Positions 44,352 to 53,693 of a stretch of 64,000 nucleotides of DNA are shown here, one piece after another; the stretch's first letter is position 1, and every line of letters begins with the position of its first letter. Source of the stretch: an uncultured Prevotella sp. (GTDB lineage: Bacteria; Bacteroidota; Bacteroidia; Bacteroidales; Bacteroidaceae); contig CAJOEC010000003.1 of assembly GCA_905233425.1 (NCBI GenBank), forward strand, positions 1 to 64,000. The letters run 5' to 3'. Both the position numbers and the translations under genes were made by a program. The notes beneath the pieces were generated by a model. It was not told the origin of the DNA. It was given only the letters and a program-made list of their open reading frames with translations, and made no database searches.

Positions 44352-47300
44352 ATGCGCAACAAATATATCCGTTTTTTTATCAGTTCAACTTTTGCCGATA
44401 TGGCAAAAGAGCGTAATATCTTGCAGAAGATATTTGATCGCTTAAGTGAAGAATATGCAAAAAAAGAATGGCAGATAGAAAGCGTTGATTTGCGTTGGGG
44501 CATTAGTCAGGAGGCTGGTTTTGATAATAAAACCATGCAGATATGTAAGAGCGAAATAAGGCGTTGTCAGCAATTGTCTCCACGTCCCAACTTTATTGTA
44601 CTTCTTGGAAATCGATATGGTTGGACTCCACTTCCAGAAACAATACCGCATAACATTGGCAAACTATTGAAAATGTCAAAGGCAGAAAAAGACCTCTTCA
44701 ATAGGTGGTATCGTTTGGATGAAAATGCACTTCCAAGTGGTGAATATGTCCTTCAAGAAAGAAGAGAACAGTATAGAGATTCTGTAATTTGGTTTGATGA
44801 AGTAGAATATCCTCTTGGTCAAATGTTCAAAGAAAATGCGGAGAGCTTCAGATGGAAAATATGGAAGCTTGCCAATCGTTCAGAACATGATATAACAAGA
44901 TTATTTGGAGAGTCGGCAACAGCACAAGAGATAAATATTGGAGCTCTAAGTGTTCCTGACGCAAAAGATCATGTGATAGCCTATATCAGGGATTTAGCTA
45001 ACGTTCCAAACCCTCAAAAAGATATTTTCCTTGAGCAAGGAGAGAGAACAATCCAAAAGCTCGAGGACCTTAAAGACGATTTAAGAAAGAAGTTGCAAAA
45101 AGCGAATGTATTAGACATAGAAACTTCTTATGACCAATATTCTACAGAGCAATTTGATATTGGTTTTGAGCGAGAAATAGAGAAAAAGATTCGCCGAGTA
45201 ATTGAGAACGCAATTGCTGAATATGAATCAACGGAAGCGACTACCGAAGATGATATTCATTTGAATATTGCAGCTGAAGAAGCTAAAGACTTTGTCGGAC
45301 GAGTTAAAGTACTAAACGATATACATCAGTACATTATTGACTCAAACGAGCATCGTCCTTTATGGATCAAAGGTCCATCGGGTAGCGGGAAATCCGCATT
45401 GTTGGCAAAAGTTATTGAACAGCATCGTGATACTCATCATGTTGTTTGCCGTTTTTGTGGACGAACAGCCAAAGCATTATTTCCAACAGACTTGGGCGTT
45501 TTGTACAGATGTTTCCCAAGTGATTTTGAAAAGCGATTCAATAAACATGACAAACCTTATCTAATTGTCATCGATGCTCTAAATCAATTGGATGATAGAA
45601 ACAACCTCCGGTTTGCCAGATTGGAATGGCTTAGATATGATAAATTTAGAAACATGAAAGTCATAGTTTCTACTACCGATGAGCTGAAATATTCACAAAA
45701 GCCGTCTTTCTTGAAAATATACCTGTTGCCCAATATGGGGACAGATTCGGTACCTTTAGTAACAAGCATCCTTAATAAAGCAGGCCGCACATTAACGAAA
45801 TCGCAGTATGCCTCATTAGAATCAGTTATAGATGCATCCGATAACTCAGCTATCTATCTTCACATCCTCGGTCACTACCTCAAAACTAAAACATCGTGGG
45901 AGATAATTGAAGACAATTGTTCTGACATTGTTTATTTGATTGACAACTACTTAAAACATTTAACCTTACCAGAAAGACATGGTCAAGAATTAGTTGGTGA
46001 AGCACTGGCACTCTTAACAGCAGAACGAGTTGGATTAAGTGATAAGGAGATGTTGGATTTGCTTTCCCGAAACAAATATGTAAGAAAAGCTGTGGAAGCA
46101 AATAGCTTCCATCAAATCGAAGCACGGGGAGGAGAATGGCGACTACCATCTGTACTTTGGTCACGACTAAGATACGACCTTTCGCCTTTTCTTCGGACTT
46201 ATGCATCATCAGCAGGACAAGTCACAACCATTTTCCATGACGAGTTAAAGACCATCTTTACAGCTATCTATCTTAATGGTCCTGCGCAAAAAGGTGACAT
46301 TGCATCTCAATTGTTCCACTACTATAAGGAGCATATACATCAAGGAGACAAACATGCACTTCTTGAGATAATCCATAGTGCCATTGTCAAAGGAGCCACG
46401 GAAAACGAAATGCCATTGATTCGGGAGGCTATAGATTTCTTGTCCTCAGAACTTGACTTTCTATTGACGAAGCGCCGCTTGTTCCCTCTACAATTGTATT
46501 TTGATTTTGACGAAGTGTTGCCTTTTGTTGATGGTGAGATGAGGAAGGAAATAGCCTCCCTCAAGCTGTCTCTTTCTTCATTGCCAGAGAAAGCGAACAG
46601 AGAACAAATGCTGCTCTATATGTATAGTTTGCCTTCCAATACGCTACTCTATCGATTAGCAAAAAACAGAGTTGACTCCAAAACGGCAATGAAAAATATC
46701 ATTTCAGATAGTGAGCCTGAAGACCCTACACTATACGTACTTAATGGAGTTGGAGAAATACCTTGCATGAGCGATGACGGTAAAAGAGTAGCTTCTTTAT
46801 TAGAGAATCGTCATATAATTCAAATAATGGATGTTACAAATCCCTATAATCCTATTGTGCTTGAATCTGAGGATGAGGTGATGGAGCTACAGTGCGATGA
46901 TGAAATGAAATACCTTTGCATAAGACTTGAAACACAATGTCAGATTTTCAATATTATGCAGAAGACATTTGTGTTTTGGAAAAATATAGGTAACCATGGT
47001 TGGGTTTCTCTGTCGGCGGATGGTGAGACATTTGCTTGTGGGGATGTAACAACGGAGCACGTTTATAAAATGTCAAAGGAAGACAATCTGTTCCATGAGT
47101 TTTTTAGTTCTAAATCATCAGAAGACTCTATGACAATGGCAGGACGGCTATCACCTTCTGGTGAGACTCTGTGGCTATTGATGAATAACAAGAATTTGGA
47201 CAGAATTGATTTGAAACTGGGGAAATCATCATCTGTACCAATTGAATTTAGGGAACTATCTGGAAATTTGTTTGACCCTTGGACTTGTATCCCTACATGT

Positions 47301-49016
47301 TCTGATACTCGATTTGTCTGTTTTCACCAGCACTATGCTGTGGTAGGAACACTAAATGATAATAAATGGTGTTATTGGGGAAAACGCCATTTCTGGTTTG
47401 CAGAAGAACTAAAACATGCACCTATTATAAAAATAAGTCAAGATGACCAATACTTGTTATATTGTACAGATGGTGGCTGTTCTATTGAAAAACTTAATAA
47501 TGGTAGTGCAGATGATTTAGAATTCGTAAATTTTGCTCTTATCGAATCTATTGTGCCAAACAGTAATTTTTCAATAGCATTAGATGAAGTCGGAAAAAAA
47601 ATTGTAAACTTACCTCTACAATTGGAACGGTATGGTTTTTGTGATGGAGATCCTATGGGGATTAATTCGCTGACAAGTTCCTTTGATGGTACCGAACTGG
47701 CTGTTGGATTCGGCAAGATAAATACGAGGGAGAAGAAAATGGATGTTTTGAGGCTGTCAAATGATAAACGGGCTATGTGGCGACCTTCATTCAAGAATAA
47801 AAGATATGATTTAGTGCGCCATGTTCGCATTTCCCCAGACAAGAGCTATATAGCTGCTACTAACATTCATAATTATAATTGGAAAGCACCAGACGAATTA
47901 ATTTTATGCAATATTGATAATAGTTTGATATCCTCATATGACTCTGATGGGGACTTGTCGTTTACTTCTCTTGATTTCTCTAAAGACAGTCACTACATTA
48001 TTTCTTCAATCAGTGAGGAATACAGGAAAGGACTTCCTGAATTGTGTGTTGTTGATTGCAAAAACAGGGGATTGCACTGCTATGAACTGCCTTCCGACTT
48101 GAACTTGTCAGTCGACATAGTTCGTCTTAGTGATAATAATCGGTATGCCATAATCATTAGAAGCACAAATGATGAAAAAGAAGGTAATATTGGCGAAGGC
48201 TTTTATTCTTTATACGACATGATTTCTGAAAAAATAGTTACCATTAATGGAGAATATTCTTTCCCTTTAGGCAATTATTATGCAGTTTATTCAATATATA
48301 TTCCTTTATTCATAATTCTTCCAGTTCCGGGGCAACTTATCTTGACAAATGATGTCAAAAGAGGCTTGGCATTTCATCTTAATGTTGAAAGAGAGAGTGT
48401 GGGCGTTCTTTCTATGGAGGAATACAGAGAGTTGACGACATCTTCCACAGGACGCTTCCTATACATAGTTAACAAGAGGCATCAATTGTTTATTTCCTGG
48501 ATGTTCAAAGGTGATAGCAATGCTACAGGAGGACTTATCATGGAACATATTCAGTGGGTCATTCCTGCATTAGATGAAGCACATATCTACGCTGTAACTG
48601 ATGATTTTGAAATCCTTCTATATAATATAATGTCAAGAAAGATAGAACAACGTGCCTATAGAGGTCCTTTCTTTAATTTTCAGGTTTGTGCACGTGGATT
48701 ATTTATCATCAACGACAAAGGGGATGTTGCTTTATTCCAACCAGATACACAGTATAATGTCAATATCCCAGCTGTTACAACTTTTGTTCGTAGGTGGAAT
48801 TTGAATACTAAACAACAAGAGGAACCAACTACTGTCTGCCCCATGTGTGGACATGTGTTTGGTCTTAATGAGGAATTAAGAGATCTACTTAAAGAAGGAC
48901 AAGATATGAATATTTTTGAATACATCTCCCATTGTGATTGGGATAATCCACAACTTAAGAGCCATTCTTGTCCTCACTGTGGAGCCCAATTACAGTTTAA
49001 TCCTTACATTATATAA
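44352..49016 (+). CDS. Giant DUF4062 - STAND-type NTPase - beta-propeller - zinc-ribbon protein
   Basis: A 1554-residue protein. Residues 1-100 are DUF4062 (F-F-I-S-S-T-F-A-D-M-A-K-E-R, V-D-L-R-W-G-I, F-I-V-L-L-G-N-R-Y-G-W), the module that starts eukaryotic TEP1 and NPHP3. A P-loop NTPase follows: F-V-G-R, Walker A G-P-S-G-S-G-K-S (about 340-348), Walker B Y-L-I-V-I-D-A-L-N-Q-L (about 402-412), then a winged-helix/helical arm (about 500-770). Residues about 790-1480 are repeated beta-strand blades typical of a WD40-like propeller. A split zinc ribbon closes the protein (C-P-M-C-G at about 1496, C-P-H-C-G at about 1540). This is a sensor-ATPase-oligomerisation architecture. The gene is clearly AT-rich compared with housekeeping genes nearby, suggesting transfer. 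Defence or stress signalling is inferred. Confidence 0.88.
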   Translation: MRNKYIRFFISSTFADMAKERNILQKIFDRLSEEYAKKEWQIESVDLRWGISQEAGFDNKTMQICKSEIRRCQQLSPRPNFIVLLGNRYGWTPLPETIPHNIGKLLKMSKAEKDLFNRWYRLDENALPSGEYVLQERREQYRDSVIWFDEVEYPLGQMFKENAESFRWKIWKLANRSEHDITRLFGESATAQEINIGALSVPDAKDHVIAYIRDLANVPNPQKDIFLEQGERTIQKLEDLKDDLRKKLQKANVLDIETSYDQYSTEQFDIGFEREIEKKIRRVIENAIAEYESTEATTEDDIHLNIAAEEAKDFVGRVKVLNDIHQYIIDSNEHRPLWIKGPSGSGKSALLAKVIEQHRDTHHVVCRFCGRTAKALFPTDLGVLYRCFPSDFEKRFNKHDKPYLIVIDALNQLDDRNNLRFARLEWLRYDKFRNMKVIVSTTDELKYSQKPSFLKIYLLPNMGTDSVPLVTSILNKAGRTLTKSQYASLESVIDASDNSAIYLHILGHYLKTKTSWEIIEDNCSDIVYLIDNYLKHLTLPERHGQELVGEALALLTAERVGLSDKEMLDLLSRNKYVRKAVEANSFHQIEARGGEWRLPSVLWSRLRYDLSPFLRTYASSAGQVTTIFHDELKTIFTAIYLNGPAQKGDIASQLFHYYKEHIHQGDKHALLEIIHSAIVKGATENEMPLIREAIDFLSSELDFLLTKRRLFPLQLYFDFDEVLPFVDGEMRKEIASLKLSLSSLPEKANREQMLLYMYSLPSNTLLYRLAKNRVDSKTAMKNIISDSEPEDPTLYVLNGVGEIPCMSDDGKRVASLLENRHIIQIMDVTNPYNPIVLESEDEVMELQCDDEMKYLCIRLETQCQIFNIMQKTFVFWKNIGNHGWVSLSADGETFACGDVTTEHVYKMSKEDNLFHEFFSSKSSEDSMTMAGRLSPSGETLWLLMNNKNLDRIDLKLGKSSSVPIEFRELSGNLFDPWTCIPTCSDTRFVCFHQHYAVVGTLNDNKWCYWGKRHFWFAEELKHAPIIKISQDDQYLLYCTDGGCSIEKLNNGSADDLEFVNFALIESIVPNSNFSIALDEVGKKIVNLPLQLERYGFCDGDPMGINSLTSSFDGTELAVGFGKINTREKKMDVLRLSNDKRAMWRPSFKNKRYDLVRHVRISPDKSYIAATNIHNYNWKAPDELILCNIDNSLISSYDSDGDLSFTSLDFSKDSHYIISSISEEYRKGLPELCVVDCKNRGLHCYELPSDLNLSVDIVRLSDNNRYAIIIRSTNDEKEGNIGEGFYSLYDMISEKIVTINGEYSFPLGNYYAVYSIYIPLFIILPVPGQLILTNDVKRGLAFHLNVERESVGVLSMEEYRELTTSSTGRFLYIVNKRHQLFISWMFKGDSNATGGLIMEHIQWVIPALDEAHIYAVTDDFEILLYNIMSRKIEQRAYRGPFFNFQVCARGLFIINDKGDVALFQPDTQYNVNIPAVTTFVRRWNLNTKQQEEPTTVCPMCGHVFGLNEELRDLLKEGQDMNIFEYISHCDWDNPQLKSHSCPHCGAQLQFNPYII

Positions 49017-49035
49017 TAATTTAAAAGGTACATTT

Positions 49036-49326
49036 ATGAAACAAAATTATGGTTGCATTACAATTGCATGGATTTTTTGGCTTACAGTAGCTTACTTTTA
49101 CAACATTAAGCCTGATTACGAATATGGATGGGCCTGGGGGCTGTTTTGGCATGGCCCTTTGACAATTCCGAGTTGGATTATTTCATTCTTTGATTCGGAC
49201 AAATATTGTATGGCGCCTTTGCATACTTCAGGATATACTGTCTGGTGGTGGATCATGCTTATTGTCAACATTTACGCACATGCAGTCAATCTGCTGAACC
49301 TCGTCAAGCAACTGTTCAGTAAGTAA
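49036..49326 (+). CDS. Small membrane protein of the cassette
   Basis: A 96-residue protein beginning 19 bp after the giant NTPase gene at an ATG preceded by AAAAGG. It has two or three hydrophobic segments rich in Trp and Tyr (C-I-T-I-A-W-I-F-W-L-T-V-A-Y-F-Y; W-A-W-G-L-F-W-H-G-P-L-T-I-P-S-W-I; V-W-W-W-I-M-L-I-V-N-I-Y). An in-frame start further upstream would overlap the previous gene and is not used. No family recognised; its place suggests a membrane part of the module. Confidence 0.75.
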   Translation: MKQNYGCITIAWIFWLTVAYFYNIKPDYEYGWAWGLFWHGPLTIPSWIISFFDSDKYCMAPLHTSGYTVWWWIMLIVNIYAHAVNLLNLVKQLFSK

Positions 49327-49399
49327 TCATTGAAAGTAAGCTTGTTCAAAATGAGGTGCCTTCAAAAAGTTAGACAAATCACAATGGGTAATTTTCATT

Positions 49400-49597
49400 T
49401 TGAAACAACTTCTCATGCTCCCTATCTATATTCTGACTGCAGGGTGCACAGTAGGTGAACCGACAACAAGGAATACAACGGAAGAGGACACCTTAGGCAT
49501 GGTCATACTAATAAATGGCCTGAAGAATGGTGCTAACACACTAATTATCGTCACAAAGGAGAAACGTGAAAACGTGTTGACGAGCGGCGTTGTATAG
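49400..49597 (+). CDS. Possible small lipoprotein
   Basis: A 65-residue frame starting with TTG at 49400. The N-terminus K-Q-L-L-M-L-P-I-Y-I-L-T-A-G-C has a lipobox (L-T-A-G-C) after a short hydrophobic run, and the mature part would be 47 residues. Start codon, short signal and lack of recognised homology make it uncertain. Confidence 0.4.
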   Translation: MKQLLMLPIYILTAGCTVGEPTTRNTTEEDTLGMVILINGLKNGANTLIIVTKEKRENVLTSGVV

Positions 49598-49682
49598 GAG
49601 TCAAAAGGGAGAAGAGTTGCTAATAAAATATTGACTCGGAAAAAGTGATAAAACGAAATTACGTAAAAATCTTTTCTTGACT

Positions 49683-51158
49683 ATGGACATTGAACAAAAA
49701 ATAGAGCACAGCCCTGGCGATATGCTTGTATGGGCTTTGATGATTGTCATCATGATTGGTGTGACTGATTTCTTCACCCACCATTCACCACCAGAGGACA
49801 TCTACGTACAGTGTGACCAGAAATTTACTAACACAAACGTTGAGCTCTTCGCCAACCAGGGTGAGCGGCTGCGCTTTTTAGGTCTTGTAAGCAGAGATAA
49901 GGTGTGGGTGGAAAATAGTCGCGGGGTGCGTGACATCATCAGCTTTCACGAAGGAACGCTGAACATTGTATCGGAACACACCGTCAACGACCTGAAAGAA
50001 TATTGGCGTGACACAATAGGGGGATACTATTTCACCTCATTTGAACACGTTAGGGCGTACAGCATAGGGCGGCAGTTGAGCGAGATTGATGGTCACTGGC
50101 GACCGGCGACGCGCATCTATAAACCCGCAGGTGCCGGAGGTGGGTGGAAGGCCGTGTTTACGAAGATTGCGGCCCTTGATGAACAGGGAGAGATGCATAC
50201 CGTTATTATGACTTTCGACAGCGAGGGTCGCTGCACCGATGTGGAGGCTGGCGGGCGAGTGGAAAACCACAACAAGTCATGGCTGACGAAGATGCCTTAC
50301 GCAACGACCATTGCTGGGTGGGACTGGCTGATGTGGAACGTTCAGGACAATCCGTACATCAACATGTACAACCACTGGCGATGGTACTGGCGGTTGCCTT
50401 TCAGGTGCGCTTGGTTCCTCTTCACCTATTTCATTTGGGCTATTCTGCCGTTGTTCATCCCCTTATTCCTTGTTATGGGTAGCTTGTGCTTCGACTTTAT
50501 GCGCCATTGGCCAACATCGATAGTTTCCATCTTAAGCATAGCGGCAACGGTCGTTGTGGGATACCCTTGGGTTGTGGCCATGCTCTGTTGGGGATATGTA
50601 GGCTTTATCTATTTCTGCTTGGCTGCGCTTTACATCCTGATTGCAGCTTATTCCGGCTACATTGTCTACAGGGCCGACGGCAGCATCTCAGCGGTACGTT
50701 GTGACAAGTGTGGAAGGGCTAACAGTTACAAATTGGTGCGCTCAGAAAACGTGCAAAAGATCAAGCTCTACGTCAAGGAGTATGAAAAGATCAACAGGAC
50801 GGTCTATCGCGATAAAGATTCGGAAAAGACAACCGTCTATACCGTAGAATGTTATATACATAATACCTACGATAACACTCGTAAATACCGGATTACCACA
50901 TACCGGGAATACGCCATTGTGGAATACAAAGACTGGAGCGTAGAGTACGACGTTACCAAGAGCGATAACACCTACCGCTGCAAATGTGGCGCTGAAAGGT
51001 TTATTCGAGCAGAGGAGACTCGAGTGCCCACGGGGAAACGGACATTTTTAGGGAAATCGAAACATAGGTTCGACATTGAAGGGGAAAAGCAGGATGGCGA
51101 GCTTCCAAAAGACGAACCTGGCATAAGGTATGATATAGTGAGGCGATACGAGGAATAG
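49683..51158 (+). CDS. Multi-pass membrane protein with cytoplasmic cysteine cluster
   Basis: A 491-residue protein from the ATG at 49683 (a TTG two codons earlier is possible). One membrane segment near the N-terminus (about 15-32) precedes a soluble domain (about 40-205) and then four hydrophobic segments (about 237-325: F-L-F-T-Y-F-I-W-A-I-L-P-L-F, S-I-V-S-I-L-S-I-A-A-T-V-V-V-G, and others). The C-terminal part has C-D-K-C-G (Cys about 340 and 343) and, after a strand-rich insertion, C-K-C-G (Cys about 433 and 435), a likely split zinc site that recalls the end of the giant NTPase. Unknown family; next gene is an ion channel. Confidence 0.75.
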   Translation: MDIEQKIEHSPGDMLVWALMIVIMIGVTDFFTHHSPPEDIYVQCDQKFTNTNVELFANQGERLRFLGLVSRDKVWVENSRGVRDIISFHEGTLNIVSEHTVNDLKEYWRDTIGGYYFTSFEHVRAYSIGRQLSEIDGHWRPATRIYKPAGAGGGWKAVFTKIAALDEQGEMHTVIMTFDSEGRCTDVEAGGRVENHNKSWLTKMPYATTIAGWDWLMWNVQDNPYINMYNHWRWYWRLPFRCAWFLFTYFIWAILPLFIPLFLVMGSLCFDFMRHWPTSIVSILSIAATVVVGYPWVVAMLCWGYVGFIYFCLAALYILIAAYSGYIVYRADGSISAVRCDKCGRANSYKLVRSENVQKIKLYVKEYEKINRTVYRDKDSEKTTVYTVECYIHNTYDNTRKYRITTYREYAIVEYKDWSVEYDVTKSDNTYRCKCGAERFIRAEETRVPTGKRTFLGKSKHRFDIEGEKQDGELPKDEPGIRYDIVRRYEE

Positions 51159-51231
51159 TAATAGACTCTTTCAGAAAAAACTCACAGATGTAGAGAAGTA
51201 TAAATAGAAAGTACTGAATAAAAATGTGGAT

Positions 51232-53400
51232 ATGAAGAAACGATATAGTTGGATTATACGCCAGTTGGACTATGCGCTGTCGATGAGCTATATGCGAATG
51301 TTGGGCTATTTATGCCTGACTTTCGTCGTGCTGTTAGTCTTGGTAATGGTTTTCTTATGGGGCATATCATACGTGTATGGCTGTTTGGATCTCGGAGAAG
51401 TAAACATACCTGGAACGGCATTCATGCTGTTGACAGACCCTGGCAACATATCAAATGTGTTGCCAAGTAATCATTCCTGGATATTAGGTGTGGTTTATGC
51501 AATTATTGCAGTAGTCGGCGCGGTCTTGTTCGGTGGTGCCCTGATTTCCATCATGTCAAATAGCTTTCAGTTAAGGGTTGAGGATTTTAAGAATGGAAAT
51601 ATCCACTACGTCCACGACGGTCATATCATAGTGATAGGATATGATGCTGTGGTGCCAGCCCTTGTAAAACAACTGGTAGACTACTATCCACAAAAAGACA
51701 TTATAGTTTTCGCAAAGAAGAACTCGCAGGAAGTCAGGGAGGCTATAGGAACTCTTGTGGATGTGAAAAACAAACATGTTTTATTGTATAGTGGCAGACG
51801 CGACTCGGATGAGGATTTAGCCGCCCTTCAGGCAGAGAAGGCAAAAGAGATTTTCATCATTGGAAACAGGGAGAACGATGAGCACGATGCCCTGAATTTT
51901 GCTTGTCTTTCCAAACTGGTAGGAATTGTTAAACAGTCAGGGTCTACCAATAAGCCTATTGTAAACATTCTCTTGGAGAATCAGGCTACTCAAGTGATGC
52001 TACAATCCACCAACTTGTCTCAGGAATGGCGGAAGTATATTCGCGTTATACCCTTCAACTTTTATGAGAACTGGGCAAGGCAGGTCCTTTCAGCAGACAA
52101 AGTGCTGATAGATTCCTGTAGTGGTGGACAAGATTCGGAAAGGAAAGAATTCAGGTATCCGCATATCCAGGTAAACCATGATTCCAATGAGCAGGTGAAC
52201 ATTGTCATTATCGGTATGTCCAGCCTTGGCATAACCATAGGCGTTGAAGCTGCCCATGCACTGCACTTCCCTAAGTTGCCAAATGGTGAGACACGAAAAA
52301 CGACCATCACCTTTGTTAGTATGTCTGCATACGAGGAGATGATGCTCTTTAGGGCACGCTATCGACAGTTGTTTGAAATACAATCGTCAAAGTATATCGA
52401 TTTTATTGGAAACGACAGCGACAAAGCTGGGGATCTTCCTAAGACGGTGGACTATCCGCCAACCTATTTTTCAGGGAAAGATGCGGACTTCCTTGACATT
52501 AACTTTGAATTCATCCGTGGCAATGCTTTTTCAGAGGAAATTCACAACTTCCTCAAGGATAGAGTCGCCAAGGATGATTGTCGGATGAGTGTCTTTGCTT
52601 GTACGGGTCGCGACACGACTGATATGAATATTGGTCTGCTGTTGCCGGAGGAGGTGTTGAGGCGTACAAACGTTTTCATCCGCCAGCACCACACCGGCCA
52701 GCTGCTTACATGGCTTCATGACATTAATCAAAAGGAAAACGGCAAGTATGCTAATATCTATCCATTCGGAATGGCCAATGGCAAATTCGACTTAAGCCAT
52801 GAAAGTCAGGAAATGGGAATTCTTATCAACTACTTCTATATGGGTAAAGGCACAGCAGACACTTATAGCCAGGACCATCGTCTGACAACTGAAGAGTGTA
52901 AAACAGCCATAGACACATGGAACGATGAGACCTCTATCGCAGATAAATGGAGCAGTTTCTGTTGTTGTAATTCCTTCGCCTTAAAGCTTGCTCAGTGGGG
53001 GATAGAGTCTCTTGACGAATCGAAAATAGACGTTATTAAGGAAGTGGTAACTCAACAGATTGACAAACTTGCCTACATTGAGCACAACCGCTGGAACATG
53101 GAAAAACTGTTGCTGGGATTCAGGAAGCCTCATCAGGAAGAGTCGCTTGAGATAGAGAATTGCAGAAAGGAAATTGCTGATACCACGAAAGATAAAGCGG
53201 AGAAGCAAAGATGCAAGTTCAGAATATACAAGAGCAGGCATTTTGTGCATGACTACATCCGCTCTTTTGATGACCTTGAAACAATCTCATGGAAAGGGAT
53301 GGACGTCGCGAAAGATGACGTGCGCAAGATAGACAATAATATGTTAGGTCAGATTCCTTGGATAATACGAAACAGAAAACAAATACAGAAAGTATTATGA
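51232..53400 (+). CDS. RCK-domain ion channel (CASTOR/POLLUX-like) with C-terminal RyR domain
   Basis: A 722-residue protein. Membrane helices at about 20-48 and 82-106 frame a pore-loop region (F-M-L-L-T-D-P-G-N-I-S, about 62-74) resembling the L-x-D-P-G-x pore of bacterial CASTOR/POLLUX-type channels. Two RCK/TrkA-N-like Rossmann domains follow: H-I-I-V-I-G-Y-D-A-V-V-P (about 125) and N-I-V-I-I-G-M-S-S-L-G-I-T (about 323). The last 120 residues carry the ryanodine-receptor RyR signature (Y-I-E-H-N-R-W-N-M-E-K-L-L-L-G-F, then S-R-H-F-V-H-D-Y-I). It would be a ligand-gated cation channel of the inner membrane. The ATG at 51232 is preferred to GTG at 51226. Its TGA overlaps the next ATG by 4 bp. 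Confidence 0.85.
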   Translation: MKKRYSWIIRQLDYALSMSYMRMLGYLCLTFVVLLVLVMVFLWGISYVYGCLDLGEVNIPGTAFMLLTDPGNISNVLPSNHSWILGVVYAIIAVVGAVLFGGALISIMSNSFQLRVEDFKNGNIHYVHDGHIIVIGYDAVVPALVKQLVDYYPQKDIIVFAKKNSQEVREAIGTLVDVKNKHVLLYSGRRDSDEDLAALQAEKAKEIFIIGNRENDEHDALNFACLSKLVGIVKQSGSTNKPIVNILLENQATQVMLQSTNLSQEWRKYIRVIPFNFYENWARQVLSADKVLIDSCSGGQDSERKEFRYPHIQVNHDSNEQVNIVIIGMSSLGITIGVEAAHALHFPKLPNGETRKTTITFVSMSAYEEMMLFRARYRQLFEIQSSKYIDFIGNDSDKAGDLPKTVDYPPTYFSGKDADFLDINFEFIRGNAFSEEIHNFLKDRVAKDDCRMSVFACTGRDTTDMNIGLLLPEEVLRRTNVFIRQHHTGQLLTWLHDINQKENGKYANIYPFGMANGKFDLSHESQEMGILINYFYMGKGTADTYSQDHRLTTEECKTAIDTWNDETSIADKWSSFCCCNSFALKLAQWGIESLDESKIDVIKEVVTQQIDKLAYIEHNRWNMEKLLLGFRKPHQEESLEIENCRKEIADTTKDKAEKQRCKFRIYKSRHFVHDYIRSFDDLETISWKGMDVAKDDVRKIDNNMLGQIPWIIRNRKQIQKVL

Positions 53401-53693
53401 AAACAAATAACTATACCCCCAAACCCATTGACACCTCAGACATCCAGTTGCCGGGGGAGTTGAACCCGCTGCTTGAGGCAATGGCGAAGAACGTGCACGA
53501 TATTTGGGCAAGAGAGCGTATTGCCCAAGGCTGGATATACGGCGAGAAGCGGGATGATGTACAGAAGCATCATCCATGCCTCGTTGCATACGAAGACCTG
53601 CCGGAAGAAGAAAAAGTCTACGATAGGAACACATCAGTTGAGACTCTGAAACTGATATTGAAATTAGGATTCAAAATAGAAAAGAGGTTATAG
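53397..53693 (+). CDS. Stand-alone RyR-domain protein
   Basis: A 98-residue protein that is almost entirely one RyR (ryanodine receptor repeat) domain: N-V-H-D-I-W-A-R-E-R-I-A-Q-G-W-I-Y-G, D-D-V-Q-K-H-H-P-C-L-V-A-Y-E-D-L-P and E-K-V-Y-D-R-N-T, then the closing helix L-K-L-I-L-K-L-G. It starts in the ATGA overlap with the channel gene, so the two are translationally coupled and the protein probably binds the channel or its ligand. The ligand of bacterial RyR domains is not known to me. Confidence 0.92.
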   Translation: MKTNNYTPKPIDTSDIQLPGELNPLLEAMAKNVHDIWARERIAQGWIYGEKRDDVQKHHPCLVAYEDLPEEEKVYDRNTSVETLKLILKLGFKIEKRL

